From positions 1 to 64,000 of the forward strand of contig JBCCGK010000007.1 of NCBI GenBank assembly GCA_039029315.1: DNA of 64,000 nt. Reading direction: 5' to 3'. The translations under genes were made by a program, and so were the position numbers. The number at the start of each line of letters is the position of its first letter. The first letter of the stretch is position 1. Of the stretch, positions 9,452 to 18,889 are shown piece after piece. The notes beneath the pieces are model-generated. The model searched no databases, was not told the origin of the DNA, and was given only the letters and a program-made list of their open reading frames with translations. The stretch comes from JBCCCJ01 sp039029315 (GTDB lineage: Bacteria; Bacteroidota; Bacteroidia; J057).

Positions 9452-11305
9452 CTAATTCAGGAGAAATTTGTCTTCCATGATGCGTTTGCCCCCCAAAATA
9501 AGCTGAAACAGATATACTCCCGCGGCATGATCACCCAAATCCATTGTTTGTGTATAATTCCCTCCTTGTGAGATGGGTTGATGTAGGATTATGCGGCCTC
9601 TCATATCCAACACATTGATGGCAGAGTTCTCAAGAAAAGGCAGATTTTCTGCGCGAAAATACATACGGCCACTGGATGGATTTGGATAAAGAGACACAAC
9701 TGCATCAGGAAAAAATGCTGCGAGATTCATCACCCTGGCTCGAAACCAAATGCTGTCAGAAATTGATTGACATCCATTGGCATCAGTAATCTGGACTTGA
9801 TAATAACCACTATCCGAGGGGAAAATCTGCTGATTCATAGAGTCAGTCAGGGACAAACCGTTCAGCCACCATTGATAAGCCGAAGCCCCGACAGTAGCAT
9901 CAAGTTGGTCACCAGAGAGGGTGATGGTCGGTTTGGCTGGAATTGGATGGACCACAAGAGGCTGGGTAGCAGAATCCGTACATCCCATCGTATTTGTGAA
10001 CACATACAATACAGAATGGGTTCCGGCCCCAATTGTAGCGGGATCAAACTGATTTCCATTTATCCCTCCTCCACTATACATGCCACCAATTGGGCTTCCT
10101 CCCATCAAGGGAAAAACTTCCTGATCTTCACAAACTGGTAAAAACTCATCCAATTGGACATCAGGGACATCAGATACACGTATATCCAGAGAGTCTGAAG
10201 CAGAACAACCATTGGTATCCGTAAATTGGTATTCAAGAGAAAATACCCCTACACCCACAACAAGTGGATCAAACATATCAGCATTTACTCCGGGCCCAGT
10301 AAAACTACCGCCCATGGGTGTACCAAAAGTGAGCTGAAGAGGGGCATCATTGAGACATAGCTCCACATCCAGCCCAGCTTCTACAATGGGTATATCCAGA
10401 ACAGTCATGGACGATTGGTCAGCAGCCATACACCCATCCCCATTTACTACCGTATAACCAAGACTCACAGTTCCAGCGCCCACCAACATAGGATCAAATT
10501 CATTGTTGGCACCTATCCCGCTCCCGGTCCAACTCCCGCCAGCAGGAGTCCCTTCAGGCAAGATAAATGGAACAGCATCCAAACAAACGCTAGTCAGACT
10601 TGGAGCTACCACTGTTGGCGCTGGCAAAACGGTAATGGTTTCTGAAGCTGTGTCGGATTGACAAGTTGGATCTATGAAAATATACGTAAGTGTGTAGGTG
10701 CCCGGCCCGACCAATTGGGGATCGAATACATTTGCTGCTACGCCAGTCCCACTATAACTTCCACCTACCGGGCTGCCAGAACTCAAGGATAGAGGCGCGT
10801 CATTCTCACAAATGTCCGTGAAAGGAGCAAGTGTCACAGTTGGTTGAGAAATGGGCGTAAAATCATAGACCGTATTGGGAGAATTGTAGCCGCTCATTGG
10901 GGCTCCATTGGTATTGCTCCATCCCGAAAATTGGGTTGGCGCACAAGGATTGACTGTAGGAAAACATCCATTGGCAGAAACATCCCAGATCATCAGACTA
11001 AATATTTCTCCCCCATTCATGCCTTCATCTGTCGATGGGGTGGTGATGTCATCTCCATAAATCGGCAAATTGATATATGCCAGACCTCCATTGATGATTA
11101 CTTGAGATGCACCCGCACAATTACCCGAGGCATCAAATGCAGCCACCCAATCAGCAGCATCGGCAGGTATACCAGCAATGGTGGCTTGCCCCAGAACCGT
11201 ACCTGACAAATTAGTAGGTATAAAAGAGAATTTGGCTGGTTGGGCAATCACAGAAGTGATTCCAAGCATCAAGAGCCAAAGAAAAATCGACCTTCGTGTT
11301 TTCAT
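9452..11305 (-). CDS. T9SS-sorted surface protein with repeated Cys/GG modules
   Basis: A 617-residue protein. The ATG ending at 11305 is chosen because it opens a signal peptide (MKTRRSIFLWLLMLGITSVIAQ). The first ~130 residues are a domain also present in the neighbouring subtilase (VAAFDASGNCAG ... IYGDD ... EGMNGGEIFSL ... W). Four ~80-residue modules follow, each with the rhythm C-x-n-APL ... GG(S/T)(Y/F/W)(S/T)G-x-G(V/I) ... FDP ... GxGxxxLxY, common in Bacteroidota secreted proteins. The C-terminus (SLYPNPSSGRMYF ... HAAGVYLFQL) is a T9SS type A sorting domain. No enzymatic motif was seen. It starts 25 bp after the subtilase gene, so the two probably form an operon. Confidence 0.8.
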   Translation of the reverse strand: MKTRRSIFLWLLMLGITSVIAQPAKFSFIPTNLSGTVLGQATIAGIPADAADWVAAFDASGNCAGASQVIINGGLAYINLPIYGDDITTPSTDEGMNGGEIFSLMIWDVSANGCFPTVNPCAPTQFSGWSNTNGAPMSGYNSPNTVYDFTPISQPTVTLAPFTDICENDAPLSLSSGSPVGGSYSGTGVAANVFDPQLVGPGTYTLTYIFIDPTCQSDTASETITVLPAPTVVAPSLTSVCLDAVPFILPEGTPAGGSWTGSGIGANNEFDPMLVGAGTVSLGYTVVNGDGCMAADQSSMTVLDIPIVEAGLDVELCLNDAPLQLTFGTPMGGSFTGPGVNADMFDPLVVGVGVFSLEYQFTDTNGCSASDSLDIRVSDVPDVQLDEFLPVCEDQEVFPLMGGSPIGGMYSGGGINGNQFDPATIGAGTHSVLYVFTNTMGCTDSATQPLVVHPIPAKPTITLSGDQLDATVGASAYQWWLNGLSLTDSMNQQIFPSDSGYYQVQITDANGCQSISDSIWFRARVMNLAAFFPDAVVSLYPNPSSGRMYFRAENLPFLENSAINVLDMRGRIILHQPISQGGNYTQTMDLGDHAAGVYLFQLILGGKRIMEDKFLLN

Positions 11306-11330
11306 GATAAGTAAGTTAATCAAACAACTC

Positions 11331-14300
11331 TTATTCCCGGACCAAAAGAATTCGATGTGTTTCCTTAAGTAATCCATTCACATGAAGATTTACAAAATAA
11401 ATTCCTTCTGGCTGATTCTCTGCATCCCACATAAGTTGATATTCCTGATCTAGCTGTATCTCATTCACCAATGTCGTGATCTGCTGTCCCAGTGCATTGA
11501 CAATCTCCACGTGAACAAGTGATTTTTTCTCCAATATATAGGAGATCGACACCTGCTCGGAAAATGGATTGGGAAAGGCCCCCATAAAATTGTCACCAGC
11601 AAATTCAAGCAGAAGCTCTATGAGCTGCATATCTCCCTGGAAAGGAACTTGTTGTTCACTCTCCTGTCCTTCAAAACTGAAGGACAGCATCTCGGCTGCA
11701 AGAAGGCCTTCCTTTGCAGAGGTGACAGGATCATCACCGTATACTGCGGTAGTCATCAAATAGCCATCCTCCAAGACTTCCATTGCTGCGATGACTGTTC
11801 CGTCTTCCCGATGAATCAATACCTGTTTACCGATGGCTTTTGCTCCTAAATTCGACCTCCCGTTTACGAAATTGTACACAGGCGTTTGAGCTTGGCCAAA
11901 TTCATTTTCTGGCACCCGATAGGCAGTTCCTCCTACAGCGCTGTCTACGCGAACCCAATATCCAAATCCATTTTGGAGCAAGGTCAGGGTATTCAGAAAT
12001 GGAAGGGCATTCGGATCATATATCAAGGCACCATTGTCGAAGCCAGAAACAAAGGACAAATTCCCGGCATTGATCAAACTGTTGAAATACAAGTTTGGTG
12101 TATCTGGTAGTTGCGGAACATAAGCTGCAAGGTTCCAGCCAGCATCCAGATCCTTTTTGCGTGTTGGATTGATCGGGCTGCCTGTAAGAATCAGGGTATC
12201 ATCTGTATTGACCCGAACCCAATAGGCAGCATATCGCTCAATCTCTGTCAGGGTATTCAGAAAAGCCAGACCATTGGGATCATATAATTGTGAGCCTCCA
12301 TCGAAACTAGTAACATACTCAAGATTGCTTGGAAGTAATGAGCCAAATACTTGTGCGACACTGCTGTCATCAGGCATGACATCAAAGGAGACAAGATTCC
12401 AGCCTGACCGCAAAAAAATGCTATCGACATCACTTCCACCAAAATTGTACACATCATTTGGATCGTCGAATCCCGGAAGAGCTTGACCATTTGTGTTTTG
12501 CCAAGCAGAAAAAAACTGGGGATTCGACATGTCAGGATACCAAAGAACCTCGCAGGCAGGCAAATGCTTGAGCCGCAAGCTAAAGGTCTCCCCGGTATTC
12601 ATGCCTTCATCTATAGAAGCAGTGGCAGGATCATCCCCATAGATGATCAGGTTGAAATGGGCGATTCCTCCACTCACTACAATGGGTGATTTCCCTGCAA
12701 GATTTCCATTACTATCAAAGGCTGCAATAGAATCAGAGTCCAGTGCCGGCACACCATTAATCTCCGCTTGCCCCAAAAAGCTGGCAAATTCGTTTGTAGG
12801 ATGCAGGGGAGGAAACAATTGACAGAGTGGGCCATCTGTTGTATGAATAGCCACACGATCAATGGCAATATCAGACGTAAAATTGTTCCCTGTCATTCCC
12901 AACAATCGAACTTTGATGATTTGCCCTACATAAGGCGTCAGATCTATCGTGGCAGAATCCCACGAATTGCCCTGATTCCCACTAACGGTCCAAATTGAGC
13001 TTCCCCAGCTTTGTCCATTGTCAGTACTCACTTCGACCGCCAAGGTTCCCATTGCTGTCCCAAACATATGATAGGCAAAGGAAAAGGTAGCCGTTGTAGC
13101 AGAATTCAAATCCAGGCAAGGCGATTGTAATCCTGCAGTCATAGACGGATAATTCGGTGCACTGGCTTCTATATACATATAATAGGCCCCATCCAAAGCT
13201 GAAGAAGGCCCGGTATTATTAGAGGGAGTGCCTCCGGACTGATTACTCCATTGAAGAGAATCATCCAGGCTTTGTACCCAATCGCCCAGCCCATTCTCAA
13301 AACTTTGGGTGTAGGGAAAACTGTTTACCGTCGTATGACAAATGGTCGGATCCAGCACCGCTTCGCATGCAACTTCCAGAGAAAAAGTCCCCGAAGCACC
13401 TGTATATCCATCCACCACGGCATAATAGGTTCCTGGAGGTGCATTGAGTTCGATCAGTTGATCATTGTCAAAATTGAGGCAGTGGGTGGGATCACAGGCA
13501 TCCAGAAGAAATACATCCAGATCCGCACTCAGATTGGCCAGGGACAGTTGGATATCTGATGCCACAGTGGTTGTGAATTCATACAGTAATTCTGGACCGC
13601 TTTCATCCCAGAAGATACAGGAGTACTGATCAATGCCGGAGGCTGCTCCAATGGTAGTGCTGTGAATGATGGTATCACAACTGATTGGGGTACTGACGCA
13701 GACAAAATTCGAGACAATGTCAATATCTATGGCGTCAAGAGCGATATCTGAGGCAAAATCGGTCCCTGTCATTCCCAGAAATCGCAGTTTGATTGTCTGT
13801 CCGATAAAGGCAGTCAGATCCACAGAAGCTGTGTCCCAGGAATTCCCCTGATCTCCAATCACAGCCCAGATCACGGGTCCCCATGTTTGTCCGGTATCAC
13901 TGCTGACTTGTATTGAGAGACTTCCCATATCCACGCCATACATATGGAAAGCAAAGTCAAGGGAAGCACTGGATGCTCCACTCAAATCCAGGCAAGGACT
14001 TTCAAGTCCTGCAGCTTTGTTGGGATAATTGGGCTGAGAGGCTTCAATAAAGACATAGGTACTTCCCTCATATGCCGCAGTGGGGCCTGTTCCCGGAGAA
14101 GGGGTAGCTCCGCTTTGGATCAACCAATCCAGGGAGTCTCCGATAGATTGTTCCCATAATCCCAGGCCATTCTCAAAGCTTTCTGTATGTGGGTAATTTC
14201 CAACAGTATTGTTACAGACTATCGGAATCCCACCGGTGATCAGGAATTGAAGCGCATTCTGCGCATTGACACATCCATAGCCCAATTGGGAGGACCAGCT

Positions 14301-15908
14301 TCCATTTGGTTGCCCGGTGACAGCCAGTGTGTAGGTGTAGCTGCCGACCTTGGCGCAGCTTTGTTCTAACACAGCCCGCGCCTGAGCAGCTGTCAAAGAG
14401 GAATCATAGGACAAGATCAATGCCATCACTCCAGCTGCATTGGGGCAGGCACTTGAGGTTCCATTGAAACTGGATACATAATCTCCGTTATTATAGCCAT
14501 CACTTCCTGAAATATCCGTTGTGAAGATTTTTACGCCAGGTGCTGCCACGTCCAAATTGGTCCCAAAATCAGAACCCCACCAGCTTTCGCCATCACAGGA
14601 AGACGGATTTTTTCGCTCGTTGCACATACTCATGGCACCTACGGCGATGGTGTTATTATTCGAAGCTGGATAGGAGACAGTCCCATTCCCATTTCCCGCT
14701 GAGAAGAGGACAGGACTTCCCAATCCTCCTCTGCCACTTGTCAGAGAATTGGTAATTGCAGTATTGATCAGGGAAGAATTGCTTCCTCCTCCCCAGGAAT
14801 TACTCAGAATATCTGCCTGTCCTTGATTCCAGGCCCAGTTGATCCCCGCTGATATCTGGGAAAAGGAGGTCACCCAACTTCCACTCGAATCACTATAGGC
14901 GATGCGGATGGGCACAATCTTACAGTTATAAGCCACTCCGGCTACCCCTATTCCGTTGTTTGCGTTTGCAGCAACTATTCCCGCACAGGCAGTCCCATGG
15001 GAATCGTCTCCAGCAGGTCCTCCATTGCTCCCCAGATTGGTCGCATCGAATCCCGGCAACATATTGGCAAGCAAATCCGGGTGTGTCAGATCCACCCCTT
15101 CATCCAAAATAGCCACACTTATTCCCGCTGAACCTGTCGTCGTATTCCAGGCAAGATCTACGTCCATGTCTGCATCTGGGGTTCCATTGTGTTGAATAGA
15201 GGAGCCAGTATTCTCAATCGACCATTGATAGGCATAAAAAGGATCATTGGTGTGTTTTCGTAGCTGAACAAGAAAATTGGGTTCTGCATATTCTACCAGA
15301 CTGGAGGTGTGAAAAAAATTGGCCATCTCCATCGCATTTCCCATAGAATGTTTGGATGTCTGACAATAGTAGATAGAAGGGGTATAAGGATCTTGTCTGA
15401 GAACAGTGGTTTGGGTGAGGTCCATCAGTTCTTGTAGCTGATCGATGCCCACCCCTTGACGCATTTTTACCACAAATTCATCCATCAGTCCTTGCAAAAC
15501 ACCATCTTTATATTGCAAAAAAGGCTTGGCATAATGGATGTCGTTCAGATTTTCCAACCGATTCAAGATATCCAGGACATCCTCTTCGCTTACAGAAGAT
15601 CTCAGAGGAACAAGACTGACCTTAGGCGCAGGCATCATCATATTCTCGGACAAGCTGAGTAAGGCTGGTTCATTTGACAAGAGGGTTTGCTTGTCTGCCA
15701 ATGATAAGCCATCCCTAAATCGAATGATTACTTTTTCTGTAGAGAGGGTCAATGATTCTATCCCATTTGGACCATAATAAAAGTAGGAAGAACCGTCGCG
15801 GGAAGGGTCTCCCGGAGATTGTGCAAGTGGCAAACTCAGATTTCCGCAGCACACAATGAGAAGTACAAACTTTTTCAAGAAGCCAAAACGAAACATGAAA
15901 GCAGGCAT
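11331..15908 (-). CDS. S8 subtilisin-like peptidase with MAM-like domains and T9SS sorting
   Basis: A large (up to 1525-residue) secreted subtilase. The signal peptide begins at either the first Met or Met5 (MFRFGFLKKFVLLIVCCG). Two propeptide-like stretches (~45-225) precede the S8 domain, whose triad is readable: Asp269 in AILDEGVD, His304 in DDSHGTACAG, Ser485 in GTSSACPN. Two MAM-like jelly-roll modules follow (each starting P-(H/Y)-T-(E/Q)-SFENGLG), with a prepeptidase C-like segment between them. Next come a copy of the VAAFD/IYGDD/EGMNTGE domain shared with the downstream gene, two GWNL-type repeats ending in YWVRV, and a T9SS sorting domain (FPNPFSEQVSISY ... PEGIYFVNL). It is the first gene of a likely two-gene operon. 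Confidence 0.9.
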   Translation of the reverse strand: MPAFMFRFGFLKKFVLLIVCCGNLSLPLAQSPGDPSRDGSSYFYYGPNGIESLTLSTEKVIIRFRDGLSLADKQTLLSNEPALLSLSENMMMPAPKVSLVPLRSSVSEEDVLDILNRLENLNDIHYAKPFLQYKDGVLQGLMDEFVVKMRQGVGIDQLQELMDLTQTTVLRQDPYTPSIYYCQTSKHSMGNAMEMANFFHTSSLVEYAEPNFLVQLRKHTNDPFYAYQWSIENTGSSIQHNGTPDADMDVDLAWNTTTGSAGISVAILDEGVDLTHPDLLANMLPGFDATNLGSNGGPAGDDSHGTACAGIVAANANNGIGVAGVAYNCKIVPIRIAYSDSSGSWVTSFSQISAGINWAWNQGQADILSNSWGGGSNSSLINTAITNSLTSGRGGLGSPVLFSAGNGNGTVSYPASNNNTIAVGAMSMCNERKNPSSCDGESWWGSDFGTNLDVAAPGVKIFTTDISGSDGYNNGDYVSSFNGTSSACPNAAGVMALILSYDSSLTAAQARAVLEQSCAKVGSYTYTLAVTGQPNGSWSSQLGYGCVNAQNALQFLITGGIPIVCNNTVGNYPHTESFENGLGLWEQSIGDSLDWLIQSGATPSPGTGPTAAYEGSTYVFIEASQPNYPNKAAGLESPCLDLSGASSASLDFAFHMYGVDMGSLSIQVSSDTGQTWGPVIWAVIGDQGNSWDTASVDLTAFIGQTIKLRFLGMTGTDFASDIALDAIDIDIVSNFVCVSTPISCDTIIHSTTIGAASGIDQYSCIFWDESGPELLYEFTTTVASDIQLSLANLSADLDVFLLDACDPTHCLNFDNDQLIELNAPPGTYYAVVDGYTGASGTFSLEVACEAVLDPTICHTTVNSFPYTQSFENGLGDWVQSLDDSLQWSNQSGGTPSNNTGPSSALDGAYYMYIEASAPNYPSMTAGLQSPCLDLNSATTATFSFAYHMFGTAMGTLAVEVSTDNGQSWGSSIWTVSGNQGNSWDSATIDLTPYVGQIIKVRLLGMTGNNFTSDIAIDRVAIHTTDGPLCQLFPPLHPTNEFASFLGQAEINGVPALDSDSIAAFDSNGNLAGKSPIVVSGGIAHFNLIIYGDDPATASIDEGMNTGETFSLRLKHLPACEVLWYPDMSNPQFFSAWQNTNGQALPGFDDPNDVYNFGGSDVDSIFLRSGWNLVSFDVMPDDSSVAQVFGSLLPSNLEYVTSFDGGSQLYDPNGLAFLNTLTEIERYAAYWVRVNTDDTLILTGSPINPTRKKDLDAGWNLAAYVPQLPDTPNLYFNSLINAGNLSFVSGFDNGALIYDPNALPFLNTLTLLQNGFGYWVRVDSAVGGTAYRVPENEFGQAQTPVYNFVNGRSNLGAKAIGKQVLIHREDGTVIAAMEVLEDGYLMTTAVYGDDPVTSAKEGLLAAEMLSFSFEGQESEQQVPFQGDMQLIELLLEFAGDNFMGAFPNPFSEQVSISYILEKKSLVHVEIVNALGQQITTLVNEIQLDQEYQLMWDAENQPEGIYFVNLHVNGLLKETHRILLVRE

Positions 15909-16339
15909 AGATGGGTTGATTAAGGAAGAATTATCGGAAGAAACTGATCAAGGGGACTGATTGATTCAGATGAGGCAGACATGGGCCATTTACTAGGGCC
16001 TGATTTACTAAAAATTGCAGTCCTTTCCCTGAACTCAGAACAAGTGTTCTTCGCAACAACAACTTGTACAGAACTCAGCTCTTTTGTTTTCTCTGTCAAT
16101 GCCAGAATTCTTAACAGGTTCAAGAAACTCAATGTATCTGACTACCAAGCAGTAGGAGTGATCAATTGTCAACAAATGATTGGAAGAAAGAATGGCGGCG
16201 GTCAAAACAACTTCCAATATAGAGATTCAAGTGCTATGCTCCAATATTCTCCAGATCCCTAAAGACAAGTTGTTCGAATTTGCCAAGAATACAAGAACAG
16301 CTTGTCTCTTTCTCCAACAGGCCGAAACAGGGATTCTGA
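15909..16339. other. 431-bp gap with no supported gene
   Basis: The stretch lies between the start of the subtilase gene and the end of the peptide-binding lipoprotein gene, both on the minus strand. Short frames exist on both strands (up to 93 codons) but none has a signal peptide, a recognisable motif or a convincing promoter. It presumably carries the subtilase promoter. I see no TAnnTTTG box near the subtilase start. Confidence 0.4.
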
Positions 16340-17992
16340 TCATTGTTTTTGGACTCTTGCCAGAAAGAGATGGTTCATTGGGTTGCTCCCAAGGCCGCTG
16401 ATCCCTTTTTGCAAAATTCTGATGCTGCGGTCATAATATAAGGGAACGATAGGGGCCTCTTCCAACATCAAACGATCCATCTGATGATAGAGGTTCTGAC
16501 GAAGTTGATCATCGGTAAGCGACAAGGCCCTGGTATAGAGACTGTCAAAGGCAGGGGAAGAAAAATGTGTTGTATTCGGTCCTCCCGGAGCATGATTTCC
16601 CGAATAAAACAAGGAGAGATAGTTCTCACTATCGGGATAATCTGCAATCCAGCTCGCTCTCCAAAAGTTGACCCTGACGCCATAAATCTCTTTGCGCAAT
16701 GCCCCTCCCTGAAGGTTTTGGATTTGGATCTTGATTCCGACATTTTCCAGGGACTTTTGGATGAATTCTGAGATCGCGGCATACTTCTGGGTAGAATTGA
16801 GCACAAGTTCTGGCAGATTGTCTCCTTGCGGAAATCCAGCTTCTGCTAATAATGCGGCTGATTTGACAGGGTCATAGGTAAAGCCAGGAACTGCTGATTC
16901 ATCAAATCCCGGCATGCCATTGGGAACAAAACCCGATTCTGCCGGATACCCCATGCCATTGAGTAAATAGCGGACCAATTTGGGCCTGTCTATTGCATAA
17001 TTGATGGCTTTCCGAATCCGTACATCCGCTAACGGATGCTTGTTCACCAATTCCAGACTTGTATCTGTCTGAAATCCCAAATACTCTGTGTTCAATTGGG
17101 GAGCAAGAACAAACTGGAATCGATCCACATAGGCATCCTTGATCTGCCCATCTCTGCTAAGAATCTCGTCTTTGTAGCTCGGGTCAAGATCCCCAATGAA
17201 ATCCAGATTGCCCTGCACAAATTCTATAAATGCAGACAAGCGGCTTGGACTGAATCGAACACTGACTGCATCCAGATAAGGCAGTGATTGGCCATTTTCT
17301 TGTTCAAAATAATCCGGATGTCGATGAAGAATAAGATGATTGCCTTCCTCCCATCGGTAGAACTGAAATGGCCCAGTCCCTACAGGATGTGCGCGAAAAT
17401 CATCTCCGTATTCCTCCACCACCTCTTTGGGGACAATGTATCCGTAGGGCATGGCAAGAAGTCCCAATAAGGGAGGGAAGGAAGTAGTCAATCGAAGCTG
17501 AAAGGTCGAATCATTCACAACCCGAAATCCACGAATATGATCGACTTCTCTATTCTCATAAGCTTCCAAACCATCAATTTTTCCACTAAATATCCACTTC
17601 CCTGTTGAAGCAATAGCAGGGTTACATATCCTGTGGTAACTATAAACAACATCTTCTGCCACCACATTTCGTGTGAGATTGGGTCCAAAAGCTGGATGTT
17701 TGTGGAAAGGAACATCTGTGCGGAGATGAAATGTATAGAGGCGACCATCTTCCGAAATTTCCCACATTTTTGCCAGAGAAGGTTGAATGTGAAGATCAGA
17801 ATCCAGCCGAATCAGCCCATTAAAAAGCTGTGCTGTCATCCAAATCGGCGCTTTTGATCGAGCAAAGGCCGGGTCCAATGTGGATAAGCCTTCGGCCAAA
17901 TTCATGCGAAACACTTGCTTTTGGGCGGGTTCTTCCTGGTTTTGTCCACAACTTATCCACATCCCTATCAAAAAAAGAGAGGTTATGCACAT
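16340..17992 (-). CDS. Family 5 solute-binding lipoprotein (peptide-type SBP_bac_5)
   Basis: A 550-residue homologue of DppA/OppA-type periplasmic binding proteins. The ATG ending at 17992 is chosen because it opens a lipoprotein signal (MCITSLFLIGMWISCG, acylated Cys in ISCG) and leaves room for the divergent parA promoter. Family hallmarks are visible: GLSTLDPAFARS near the N-terminus, LAKMWEISEDGRLYTFHLR, VVAEDVVYSYHRI, VGTGPFQFYRW, and ADVRIRKAINYAIDR. No ABC permease or ATPase gene is adjacent, so its transporter partner must be elsewhere or it acts alone. The substrate cannot be read from sequence. Confidence 0.88.
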   Translation of the reverse strand: MCITSLFLIGMWISCGQNQEEPAQKQVFRMNLAEGLSTLDPAFARSKAPIWMTAQLFNGLIRLDSDLHIQPSLAKMWEISEDGRLYTFHLRTDVPFHKHPAFGPNLTRNVVAEDVVYSYHRICNPAIASTGKWIFSGKIDGLEAYENREVDHIRGFRVVNDSTFQLRLTTSFPPLLGLLAMPYGYIVPKEVVEEYGDDFRAHPVGTGPFQFYRWEEGNHLILHRHPDYFEQENGQSLPYLDAVSVRFSPSRLSAFIEFVQGNLDFIGDLDPSYKDEILSRDGQIKDAYVDRFQFVLAPQLNTEYLGFQTDTSLELVNKHPLADVRIRKAINYAIDRPKLVRYLLNGMGYPAESGFVPNGMPGFDESAVPGFTYDPVKSAALLAEAGFPQGDNLPELVLNSTQKYAAISEFIQKSLENVGIKIQIQNLQGGALRKEIYGVRVNFWRASWIADYPDSENYLSLFYSGNHAPGGPNTTHFSSPAFDSLYTRALSLTDDQLRQNLYHQMDRLMLEEAPIVPLYYDRSIRILQKGISGLGSNPMNHLFLARVQKQ

Positions 17993-18012
17993 AGATATTT
18001 TGGATCGGTGGA

Positions 18013-18041
18013 TTGTAGACACAAGCAATTTCGTATATTTG
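18013..18041 (+). promoter_or_regulatory. Promoter of parA-hydrolase unit
   Basis: A -7 element tatatttg at 18034-18041 matches TAnnTTTG exactly. A ttg at 18013-18015, 18 bp upstream, can serve as the -33 element. The ATG of parA is 17 bases after the -7 box, leaving a leader of roughly 10 bases. Confidence 0.6.
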
Positions 18042-18058
18042 TAACAAATATAAGCATC

Positions 18059-18856
18059 ATGGGAAAAATCATTTGTTTAGCGAATCAAAAAGGTGGAGTT
18101 GGCAAGACGACAACTGCCATCAACCTCGCTGCTAGCCTTGCGACGCTAGAATACAAAGTATTGCTCGTGGATACTGACCCTCAGGCAAATGCCTCTAGTG
18201 GGGTAGGATTGGACATTCATCAGGTTCAGCAAAGTATCTATAGCTGCATGATCGATGATGAGTTGGATATCCATGAGATCATCCAAGAAACTGAATTTCC
18301 CAACCTCTTTGTTGTTCCTTCAGGTGAAGATTTGATGGGTGCTGAGGTCGAAATGGTAGAAATGAGTGGGAGGGAAACCCTTATGCTTCCAATATTGGAA
18401 AAGGTAAGAGAGGAATTTGACTTCATCATTCTTGATTGTTCTCCTTCTCTAGGACTGATCACAGTCAACGCCTTGACTGCTGCCGACTCAGTCATTGTTC
18501 CTGTCCAGTGTGAGTACTTTGCATTGGAAGGATTGGCGAAATTGCTCAATACCATCAGAATTGTTCAAAACAGCTTGAACAAAGGGCTGGAAATAGAAGG
18601 CATTCTGTTGACGATGTACGATCGACGCCTCAATCTTGCCAATCAGGTGATTGAAGATGTCAAAAAACACTTTGAGCATTTGGTTTTCGATACCTTGATC
18701 TACAGAAATACCCGCTTGAGTGAAGCACCTAGTTTTGGGATGCCTGTTCTCGCTTTTGATGCACGTTGCAAAGGAGCGATCAACTACCTCAACCTCGCCA
18801 AAGAAGTCTTACAGAAGAACCAACTGCCACTGACCAAAGAAATGATGACAGTATGA
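18059..18856 (+). CDS. parA: ParA/Soj-family ATPase
   Basis: A 265-residue Walker-type cytoskeletal ATPase. The start at 18059 (MGKIICLANQKGGVGKTTTA) puts the deviant Walker A motif KGGVGKTT at residues ~11-18, as in chromosomal Soj/ParA; an earlier in-frame ATG would only add sequence overlapping the divergent gene. Other family motifs are VDTDPQANASSG, the Walker B-like FIILDCSPSLG, and PVQCEYFALEGLA. ParA normally works with a ParB that binds parS sites, but no parB-like gene follows. The next gene, 33 bp downstream, is an alpha/beta hydrolase. In Bacteroidota parA and parB are usually adjacent, so this is either a split arrangement or an orphan paralogue. Confidence 0.92.
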   Translation: MGKIICLANQKGGVGKTTTAINLAASLATLEYKVLLVDTDPQANASSGVGLDIHQVQQSIYSCMIDDELDIHEIIQETEFPNLFVVPSGEDLMGAEVEMVEMSGRETLMLPILEKVREEFDFIILDCSPSLGLITVNALTAADSVIVPVQCEYFALEGLAKLLNTIRIVQNSLNKGLEIEGILLTMYDRRLNLANQVIEDVKKHFEHLVFDTLIYRNTRLSEAPSFGMPVLAFDARCKGAINYLNLAKEVLQKNQLPLTKEMMTV

Positions 18857-18889
18857 AGGCGAAAGCATAGAGATTGATTTGCACATGCC

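Noticed and set aside
15981..16262. A 93-codon plus-strand frame in the gap before the subtilase
   Set aside because: No signal, motif, promoter or neighbour logic; overlapping frames of similar length exist on the other strand.
18059..18856. ParA as evidence for a plasmid or integrated plasmid
   Set aside because: The protein resembles chromosomal Soj, surrounding genes are ordinary chromosomal genes, and no replication or ParB gene is present.
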